A program made the position numbers and the translations under genes. A stretch of 64,000 bases of DNA from the NCBI RefSeq assembly GCF_030865425.1, contig NZ_JAVFCB010000003.1, positions 301,153 to 365,152 on the forward strand, written 5' to 3'. Each line of letters begins with the position of its first letter. The stretch's first letter is position 1. Source of the DNA: Microbacterium capsulatum. GTDB lineage: Bacteria; Actinomycetota; Actinomycetes; Actinomycetales; Microbacteriaceae. The notes beneath the pieces are model-generated. The model had not been told where the DNA came from. It saw nothing but the letters and a program-made list of their open reading frames with translations, and made no database searches. Shown here piece by piece: positions 58,317 through 64,000 of this stretch.

Positions 58317-58334
58317 ACCAACCAAATGCTTGGT
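58317..58334. promoter_or_regulatory. island operator, 18-bp form (site 17, rightmost)
   Basis: ACCAACCAAATGCTTGGT, 28 bases before ATG 58288. It marks the right end of the operator-defined island. Confidence 0.75.
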
Positions 58335-58435
58335 TTCTCGATCACCGCTCCCTCCGTGCCTGCGCGGCGGCTCCTCGAACCCCATCCGATCTCGCCGCCG
58401 AGCGGTGACCGGTCGGGGAATCCGGCGGAAGACTC

Positions 58436-58464
58436 TTGACCTGTCGACCCTCCGGGCCTACGAT
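58436..58464 (+). promoter_or_regulatory. strong housekeeping-type promoter with downstream inverted repeat
   Basis: TTGACC (58436-58441), exactly 17 bp, TACGAT (58459-58464), in an AT-rich stretch. The untranslated leader holds AATTCCG-N5-CGGAATT (58483-58501), a likely operator or RNA stem. Confidence 0.7.
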
Positions 58465-58532
58465 TTCACTATTCAAGAATCCAATTCCGTAATTCGGAAT
58501 TACTGGGATCCTGACGATTCAGAGATGAGGCG

Positions 58533-58676
58533 ATGATGCCCGACACCACCCTTGAACCCCGCCCGGCGATCTCCGTGCGCATCGACGTCGACCCGGACTT
58601 CTACATCCCCGCACGCCGCCGCGGCGTGCTCACGCAGCTGCTCGTCGCGCTGCGGATCCTGCCGCAGGCGTCCTGA
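58533..58676 (+). CDS. 47-residue small ORF, function unknown
   Basis: A short ORF with two tandem ATGs (58533, 58536) and GAGG five bases from the second. It ends in a TGA at 58674. The product is acidic at the start (IDVDPDFYIP) and then basic and hydrophobic (RRRGVLTQLLVALRILP). A strong promoter and a 60-base leader with an inverted repeat precede it, and the helicase gene follows 54 bases later. It may be a real small protein or a leader peptide. I do not recognise it. Confidence 0.5.
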   Translation: MMPDTTLEPRPAISVRIDVDPDFYIPARRRGVLTQLLVALRILPQAS

Positions 58677-58730
58677 CCCCGGCCCACCGGAGCCGGGGCG
58701 ACGTCGGTGGCCCCGCCTAGCGTCGAGGGC

Positions 58731-60737
58731 ATGACAGAAAGCGATGCGCTCGCCGAGCTGGATCCGGCACAGGTTCAGGCCGTCGAGCACGGCGACGGGC
58801 CCCTGGTCATCGCCGCGGGGGCGGGCACGGGCAAGACCCGGGTGCTCACCGCGCGGGTCGCGCGGCTGCTCGCGTCCGGGGTCGCGCCGGAGCGGATCCT
58901 GCTGCTGACGTTCACCCGGCGCGCGGCATCCGCGATGCTCTCCCGCGCGGCGGCGCTGTGCGGCGACGCGCAGGCGGCGCAGCGCATCGCGGGCGGCACG
59001 TTCCACGCGGTCGCGCACCGGATCATGGCCGAGCACGCGCAGCACCTGGGGCTCGAGGACGTGACGGTGATCGATCCCGACGACGTCGTCGACCTGCTCG
59101 ACCTGCTGCGCGCGGAGCACGGGCTCGACGGCACCGCCGTGCGCCTGCCCACGACCCGCACGATCGCCGACATCGCATCCCGCGTCATCAACACCGCCAC
59201 CCCCGTCCGCACCGTGATCGAGGAGCAGTTCCCCTGGGCGCTGGAGCAGGCCGACGCGATCACGGGCCTGCTGCGGGACTACCGCGCCCGCAAGCAGGAG
59301 CGGGGGCTGCTCGATCTGGACGACCTGCTCATCGCGTGGCGGGCACTGGTCGCGGATCCGGACGTCGGGGCGCGGCTGCGGGCGCGCTGGGACTGGGTGC
59401 TCGTGGACGAGTATCAGGACGTCAACCGGCTGCAGGTCGACATCGTGCGCGGGCTCCGGCCCGACGGTCGCGGGCTCACGGTCGTCGGCGACGACGCGCA
59501 GGCCGTCTACGCCTTCCGCGGGGCGAGCGCGGGGCATCTGCTCGAGGTGACCGAGGCCCACCCCGACGCCACCCTCGTGCGGCTCGAGCGCAATTTCCGC
59601 TCCACGCAGCCGATCCTCGACCTCGCGAACGAGGTGCGCCCCGGCGAGCTCGCGCTGCGCCTGGTCGCCGACCGCCCCCAGCAGGGGGCACGGCCGGCGC
59701 TCGTGACCTGCCGCAACGCCGACGACGAGGCGCGCACGATCGCGGACCGGATCCTCGCCGCGCACGTCGACGGGATGCCGCTGCGGGCGCAGGCCGTGCT
59801 GATGCGCACCGGATCGCACAGCGCACAGCTCGAGGTCGAGCTCAAGGTGCGCGGGATCCCGTTCCACAAGTTCGGCGGCATCGGATATCTGGAGACCTCG
59901 CACGTCCGCGACCTCCTCGCGAGCTTCCGGGTCGTGCTGAACCCGGCCGACGAGGTGTCCTGGTACCGCCTGCTCACGCGGCACCGCGCGATCGGCAAGG
60001 CGAGCGCGCGGGGACTGGCCGCGATCCTGGCGGACGGCGGCACCGATCGCGCGGCCGACGCCGTCGCCGCGGCGCCCGCGAAGGCGCGCACCGGGCTCGC
60101 GTCGACCCTGTCGCTGCTGGGCGCCGTCGATGCCGCGACCCCCGTCCCCGAGCTGGTGGAGGCGTGCCGCGGCGCGATGGATCCGCTGCTGCGCGGGCAC
60201 TATCCGGACTGGCACCGCCGGGTGACCGAGGTCGACGGCATCGCGCAGGCGGCGGCGCACCAGAGCGACCTGCGCGCGTTCGTGAGCGAGCAGGCGATCG
60301 ATCCGGTGAACGTCGCCGGAGACTGGGCGAAGCAGCCGCACCTCGACGAGGACTGGCTGACCCTGTCGACGATCCACTCGGCGAAGGGACTGGAGTGGGA
60401 TGCCGTGCACCTGATGCGCGCGACCGACGGCGCGATGCCGTCGGACATGGCGCTCACCTCGCCCGCGGGGCTCGCGGAGGAGCAGCGCCTGTTCTATGTG
60501 GCCCTCACCCGCGCGCGCGACACGCTCGACGTGTACGCGCCGTCACGGCTGCCCACGCACCCCACGGCGTTCATGGCCAAGCACGTCGCTGCCAAGCCCA
60601 GCCGGTTCCTCACCGAGCCCGCGCGCGCCCTGATGGACCCGGTCCGCACCGCGGTCCCCGCCCCCGAGCTCTCGTCCGGGAGCGCGACCCCGCGGGCGCG
60701 CGTGCGGCTGGACGCGTTCGACGAGCTGTTCGCCTAA
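58731..60737 (+). CDS. UvrD/Rep-type superfamily I DNA helicase
   Basis: A 668-residue SF1A helicase with all core motifs: AAGAGTGKTRVLTARVARLL (I), LTFTRRAASAML (Ia), WVLVDEYQDVNRLQ (II), VGDDAQAVYAFRGA (III), LERNFRSTQPI (IV), TIHSAKGLEWDAVHL (V) and FYVALTRARDTL (VI). It is shorter than UvrD or PcrA, with a trimmed 1B and C-terminal tail. ATG 58731 follows GAGGGC; a GTG at 58707 is possible. Probably in DNA repair or replication restart. Convergent with the next gene, whose stop overlaps its own by four bases. Confidence 0.92.
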   Translation: MTESDALAELDPAQVQAVEHGDGPLVIAAGAGTGKTRVLTARVARLLASGVAPERILLLTFTRRAASAMLSRAAALCGDAQAAQRIAGGTFHAVAHRIMAEHAQHLGLEDVTVIDPDDVVDLLDLLRAEHGLDGTAVRLPTTRTIADIASRVINTATPVRTVIEEQFPWALEQADAITGLLRDYRARKQERGLLDLDDLLIAWRALVADPDVGARLRARWDWVLVDEYQDVNRLQVDIVRGLRPDGRGLTVVGDDAQAVYAFRGASAGHLLEVTEAHPDATLVRLERNFRSTQPILDLANEVRPGELALRLVADRPQQGARPALVTCRNADDEARTIADRILAAHVDGMPLRAQAVLMRTGSHSAQLEVELKVRGIPFHKFGGIGYLETSHVRDLLASFRVVLNPADEVSWYRLLTRHRAIGKASARGLAAILADGGTDRAADAVAAAPAKARTGLASTLSLLGAVDAATPVPELVEACRGAMDPLLRGHYPDWHRRVTEVDGIAQAAAHQSDLRAFVSEQAIDPVNVAGDWAKQPHLDEDWLTLSTIHSAKGLEWDAVHLMRATDGAMPSDMALTSPAGLAEEQRLFYVALTRARDTLDVYAPSRLPTHPTAFMAKHVAAKPSRFLTEPARALMDPVRTAVPAPELSSGSATPRARVRLDAFDELFA

Positions 60738-61618
60738 GCAGCGTCCAGCACCTCGCGGAGCCGCGCCGCGAAGCCGGCCGGGTCGCCCGGCATGCCCGGC
60801 TGCTCCGTGAATCCGCCGTGGTTGCTCGGGAAGTCGACCGCAGGGATCCCGACGGCCGCGGCGATCGCCCGCGCCGCCCGGGCGGGCATCGTCTCCCGGG
60901 ACTCGACGCCGGCGGCGAGGGTGAGACGATCGCCCAGGGCGCGCAGTGCGTCGACATCCGGGCGGTATTCGAGGATCGCGGGCATGTTGCGGAACAGCGG
61001 ATCCGTCCGGCTGCCGTCGTCGGCGGCCGGCAGGCCGAACATCGCCGGATCCGGGGCCGGCCGGTCCAGGTAGCCGTCGGGCACCGGCCCGTCCAGCATG
61101 ACGAACGCGATGAACTTCGCCAGGGCGGCGCCGTCGCCCCGCGTCGCGTAGGTCTGCGTGAGGTCGGCCACCACCTCGAGCACGCGGTCGCGATCCGGCA
61201 GGAGGGCCGCGGTCGCCGGCTCGTGTGCGACCGCGCGCCGCACGTCGCCGGGGTGCGCGGCGAGGAGGGCGAGCAGGTTCACGCCGCCGCCGCTGCTGCC
61301 GAACGCGTCCACCGCGCCGACGCCCAGGGCGGCAATGACGTGGTGCAGGTCGTCGCGGTGCTGCTCGACGGTGATGTCCGACGTCGCGACCGGGTTGCGG
61401 CCCGCGCCGCGTGGGTCGTAGGTGACGACGGGCCGGTCGGCGAAGTGGGACGCGAGGGTCCGGAACCCCGTCGCGTCCATCGGGGCGCCGAAGAGGAACA
61501 GGGTCGGTCGCTCCGGCGTCGCCGCCGCGAGGTCGCCGTGGACGTCGAACGTGATCGCGTCGTCGCCCTCCCCCACGACCCGGGTGGAGATCGGACGCTC
61601 GGTGCTGGAGTTCGTCAT
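60734..61618 (-). CDS. alpha/beta-fold hydrolase
   Basis: A 294-residue alpha/beta hydrolase: TLFLFGAPMDATGFRTLASH (oxyanion region), YDPRGAGRN, nucleophile in AFGSSGGGVNLLAL and the final His in PSNHGGFTEQPG. The elbow GSSGG is the form found in many peptidase- or esterase-like members. Substrate unknown. It is outside the operator-defined island. Stops overlap with the helicase gene (CTAA on the plus strand). Confidence 0.85.
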   Translation of the reverse strand: MTNSSTERPISTRVVGEGDDAITFDVHGDLAAATPERPTLFLFGAPMDATGFRTLASHFADRPVVTYDPRGAGRNPVATSDITVEQHRDDLHHVIAALGVGAVDAFGSSGGGVNLLALLAAHPGDVRRAVAHEPATAALLPDRDRVLEVVADLTQTYATRGDGAALAKFIAFVMLDGPVPDGYLDRPAPDPAMFGLPAADDGSRTDPLFRNMPAILEYRPDVDALRALGDRLTLAAGVESRETMPARAARAIAAAVGIPAVDFPSNHGGFTEQPGMPGDPAGFAARLREVLDAA

Positions 61619-61690
61619 GCTCTCATCCTGATCCCGCGCGCCTCAGCGGTCCAGGGCGATCCGGACATGGTCCGATGCGCGGTCGCGACT

Positions 61691-62902
61691 CTAGCCGGAA
61701 CCGGATCCGCGCGTCGTGATCGCCTCCGCCACCGCCTCAGCGTCGTCGCCGACGCCGAAGAGGAATCCCGACCGCCGGCGGGTCATGAAGTGCACCCCGC
61801 AGAAGTAGAGCCCCGGCACGTCGACGACCGCGCCGGCGGAGGTGACCGGGTAGCCGATCTCGTCGAAGACCGGGAAGTCGATCCACGAGTAGTCCGGCCG
61901 GAACCCGGCGGCCAGGATCACCGCGGCGAACCCGGACAGGTCCAGGGAGGCGATCGGGTCGGCAGGCACGAAGGGATCGGGCACCGGCTCCATCGGCGGG
62001 ATCGGATAGCCGGCCTCGGGGAGCTTGGCGGCGAACAGCGCGCGCAGATCCGCCCACCGCGCGTCACCGAAGGCGACGGATGCCGCGAGATCGTCCGCGA
62101 ACCACGCGGTGGTGCCGTCGGTGCGGTCGAGATGCCCGAGCAGGATCACTCCGGACGCATGCAGCGTGCGGTAGTTCAGATCGCGTCCGCCGTCGGCGCC
62201 GGTGAACTGCGGGTTGGCGATCAGCCGGATGGCGGCGGTGATGTCGGTGAGGCGCTGCTCGTAGAAGCCGACGCGGTTGATCCAGGTGACGATGTCCAGC
62301 CCGCCCAGCCGGCGCGGATACCACGGCGCCCTGCCGCAGGAGAGGTAGACCTCATGGCCTGCGAGACGCAGCTCGTCGGCGATCTGGCAGCCGGTCTCGC
62401 CGCTGCCGATGACGAGCACCGCGCCGTCGCCGATGGACGCGGGACTGCGGTAGTCGAGGGCGTCGAGCACCGGCACCGCGTCCGGGAAGCGCCACGCGGG
62501 CGGCCGCAGGGGTCGCTGGAACGCGCCCGTGCACACGACGACCGTGTCGGCGTCCATCGTCCCCTCCGACGTCCGCAGGCGGAAGGGATGCTCTTCGCCG
62601 GCGGCGAGGCCCTCGACCGCGACGCCCTCGCGCACGGGCAGGTCCCATCGCCACCGATATCGCTCGAGGAATTCGACGATCTCGTCGCGGGGGACGTGGC
62701 CCTCCGGGTCGCCCCCGGCATAGGGGCTCCCCGGCAGGGCCAACGTCCAGTTCGGGGTCACCAGCGTGAAGCTGTCCCAGCGATCGCGCCACGCCTGGCC
62801 GACGCGGGCGCGCTCCAGCACAGTGTGCGCGACATCGCGAACGGTAAGTCCCCGGCTCACGGCCAACCCAGCCTGACCTGCGCCGATAATCACCACCGGC
62901 AT
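61691..62902 (-). CDS. flavin-containing monooxygenase-like FAD/NAD(P) oxidoreductase
   Basis: A 403-residue two-Rossmann flavoprotein: VVIIGAGQAGLAVSRGLTVR at the N-terminus, VLVIGSGETGCQIADELRLA for NADPH, and ILAAGFRPDYSW and FCGVHFMTRRRSGFLFGVGD near the end. It resembles the CzcO/FMO-like group next to true FMOs; no BVMO fingerprint is seen. Possibly an N- or S-oxygenase or a diaphorase. ATG 62902 is divergent from the PEP-synthase-type gene. A compact hairpin CCCGGCA...TGCCGGG lies in the gap (about 62996-63016). Confidence 0.82.
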   Translation of the reverse strand: MPVVIIGAGQAGLAVSRGLTVRDVAHTVLERARVGQAWRDRWDSFTLVTPNWTLALPGSPYAGGDPEGHVPRDEIVEFLERYRWRWDLPVREGVAVEGLAAGEEHPFRLRTSEGTMDADTVVVCTGAFQRPLRPPAWRFPDAVPVLDALDYRSPASIGDGAVLVIGSGETGCQIADELRLAGHEVYLSCGRAPWYPRRLGGLDIVTWINRVGFYEQRLTDITAAIRLIANPQFTGADGGRDLNYRTLHASGVILLGHLDRTDGTTAWFADDLAASVAFGDARWADLRALFAAKLPEAGYPIPPMEPVPDPFVPADPIASLDLSGFAAVILAAGFRPDYSWIDFPVFDEIGYPVTSAGAVVDVPGLYFCGVHFMTRRRSGFLFGVGDDAEAVAEAITTRGSGSG

Positions 62903-63110
62903 GTCGCGATCTTCCCACTTCGCGGTCCCGCCGACAAGAAGCCTGCGGGCTGCTCAGAGTGTTCATCGACACCTCCCGGTGCTGTCTCTCCGGATCCCGG
63001 CATACGGCGTGCCGGGTGCCGGATCCGACGGTCAGGAGTCCGACGGCGCGATGGCCTCCGGAGCCCTCGTCGCCTCTTGCGGTCCGCCCCGCGAAGTGCC
63101 ATCCTGCAAG

Positions 63111-63132
63111 TAATTCCTCAACTGATGAATTA
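63111..63132. promoter_or_regulatory. 22-bp inverted repeat before the PEP synthase-type gene
   Basis: TAATTCCTCA-AC-TGATGAATTA, with 9 of 10 positions paired, 18 bases before ATG 63151. Size and symmetry suit a MarR-type operator. The rest of the 62903-63150 gap holds only the hairpin noted near 63000. Confidence 0.55.
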
Positions 63133-63150
63133 TGACCCGAAGGATGCCGC

Positions 63151-64000
63151 ATGGACAGCGGAGACGTCACCCCCGGCGAGCCCCTCATCCTCGACCTCGC
63201 CGCACTGTCGGCCGCCGACCTCGGCGCTGTGGGCGGGAAGGCCGCGAACCTCGGCGAACTCATCCGCGCCGGCTTCGACGTCCCCACGGGGTTCTGCATC
63301 ACCACCCAGGCGTATCGCCTGGCCGTGCGCGGAACCGCTGTGGAGGACGGGACGACGACCGACGCGCCCGCGGCGCGCGCCGCGATCCTGGCGGCGCCGT
63401 TCCCCGATTCAGTCGCGGACGTTCTCCGAGCCGCCTACACGCGGCTCGGAGAAGGACCGGTCGCCGTGCGGTCGTCCGCCACCGCGGAGGATCTGCCCGG
63501 CGCGAGCTTCGCCGGCCAGCAGGACACCTACCTCGGCATCGCCGGCATCGACGACGTGCTCGATGCCGTGCAGCGGTGCTGGGCATCGCTCTGGACCGAT
63601 CGCGCCGTCGCCTACCGCGCCGCGCAGGGGATCGACGGGGCCGGGGTCGCGCTGGCCGTCGTGGTGCAGTCGATGGTCGATGCGGAGTCCGCGGGCGTGC
63701 TGTTCACGGCCGACCCCGTGACCGGCCGGCGCAGGCAGGCCGTGCTCGACGCCGCCCGCGGGCTCGGCGAGGCCGTGGTCTCCGGCTCCGTGGACCCGGA
63801 CCATTTCGTCATCGATACCGGCACCGGCCGGATCCTCGACCGCAGACGCGGCGGGGGCGACGCGGTGAGCGTCACGGACCCGCAGGTGAGGGCGCTCGCG
63901 TCCCTCGGCGATCGCGTCGAGGGCGCGTTCGGCAGCCCGCAGGACATCGAGTGGGCCATCGACTCCGACGGGCACCTGTGGCTCACGCAGTCGCGCCCGA
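63151..64000 (+). CDS. PEP synthase / rifampin phosphotransferase-type protein (partial, runs off window)
   Basis: The first 283 codons of a PEP/pyruvate-binding (ATP-grasp) protein: VGGKAANLGELIRAGFDVPT, GFCITTQAY, VAVRSSATAEDLPGASFAGQ, VFTADPVTG-like LFTADPVTGRRR and EWAIDSDGHLWLTQSRP. This N-terminal domain is shared by PEP synthase and rifampin phosphotransferase (Rph); the deciding central domain lies outside the window. No rifamycin-associated element was noticed. An inverted repeat upstream suggests regulation. Confidence 0.85.
   Translation, partial: MDSGDVTPGEPLILDLAALSAADLGAVGGKAANLGELIRAGFDVPTGFCITTQAYRLAVRGTAVEDGTTTDAPAARAAILAAPFPDSVADVLRAAYTRLGEGPVAVRSSATAEDLPGASFAGQQDTYLGIAGIDDVLDAVQRCWASLWTDRAVAYRAAQGIDGAGVALAVVVQSMVDAESAGVLFTADPVTGRRRQAVLDAARGLGEAVVSGSVDPDHFVIDTGTGRILDRRRGGGDAVSVTDPQVRALASLGDRVEGAFGSPQDIEWAIDSDGHLWLTQSRP

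Noticed and set aside
12196..58334. KstR (not KstR2) operators
   Set aside because: The KstR box is TnnAACnnGTTnnA; the sites here have the CAAG/CTTG core of KstR2 and lack AAC/GTT.
62901..63113. A 70-codon ORF in the gap before the PEP synthase-type gene
   Set aside because: No ribosome site, no recognisable motif, and low-complexity Ser/Pro/Gly content; likely chance.
58958..63721. A 1587-codon open frame on the plus strand
   Set aside because: It runs antisense or out of frame through the helicase, hydrolase and FMO genes and has no recognisable domain; long shadows are common at this GC content.

Overview
The window is very GC-rich with dense overlapping operons (ATGA, GTGA and TGATG junctions nearly everywhere). 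It reads as a chromosomal segment of a high-GC actinobacterium. The palindromic GGGGTCGTTGAGCGAG repeats, the cytochrome b/b6 protein with an LRRGLPR leader and the general codon use suggest Microbacteriaceae, Microbacterium-like; that taxonomic call is an inference. No rRNA, tRNA, CRISPR or prophage was seen.

Region 1 (1-10.5 kb) is a phenylacetate catabolon. The leftward genes paaA-paaB-paaC and the edge of paaD encode the ring epoxidase. The rightward genes paaI-paaK encode a thioesterase and the CoA ligase. After a block of palindromic repeats with a GIY-YIG protein come leftward paaJ-paaF-paaH-paaZ and a divergent TetR regulator (PaaR-like). A shared 14-bp box (ACCGWTCGTYCAGT) lies in both divergent promoters. 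An aquaporin follows.

Region 2 (about 11.4-58.3 kb) is the main interest: a roughly 46-kb island that looks like a dedicated pathway for the last two steroid rings (C/D rings, the HIP or hydroindanedione pathway of Mycobacterium and Rhodococcus). It carries likely counterparts of FadD3, FadE30, IpdF, IpdC, EchA20, IpdA/IpdB (two full copies), FadA6, FadE31 and two further FadE32/33-like dehydrogenases. It also has Hsd4A- and MaoC-type beta-oxidation enzymes, a private electron transfer flavoprotein with a membrane cytochrome b, and a KstR2-like TetR regulator. Around this core are thirteen SDR-type proteins, three SnoaL-like proteins, a Baeyer-Villiger monooxygenase with an esterase, an old yellow enzyme, a hot-dog thioesterase, an MBL-fold hydrolase, a Liv-type ABC importer with a fused LivM-LivG subunit, an MFS transporter and an EthD-like protein. 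Seventeen copies of a palindromic operator, several matching the published KstR2 box AnCAAGnnCTTGnT, sit in almost every promoter gap between 12.2 and 58.3 kb and define the island as one regulon. No ring A/B enzymes (KstD, KshAB, HsaABCD) are in the window, so the organism may use ready-made indanedione intermediates or keep those genes elsewhere.

Region 3 (58.4-64 kb) is ordinary accessory or housekeeping sequence: a 47-codon ORF behind a strong promoter, a UvrD-type helicase, an alpha/beta hydrolase, a flavin monooxygenase-like protein, and the start of a PEP synthase/rifampin phosphotransferase-type gene that runs off the window.

The logic of the island: import (Liv ABC, MFS), tailoring (SDRs, BVMO/esterase, OYE, SnoaL proteins), CoA activation (FadD3), beta-oxidation of the propionate side chain, ring opening (IpdF, IpdC, EchA20, IpdAB), then thiolysis and further beta-oxidation (FadA6, FadE31-33), with electrons collected by the co-encoded ETF. 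Family-level assignments are fairly secure. The exact substrate and the roles of the peripheral genes are inference.
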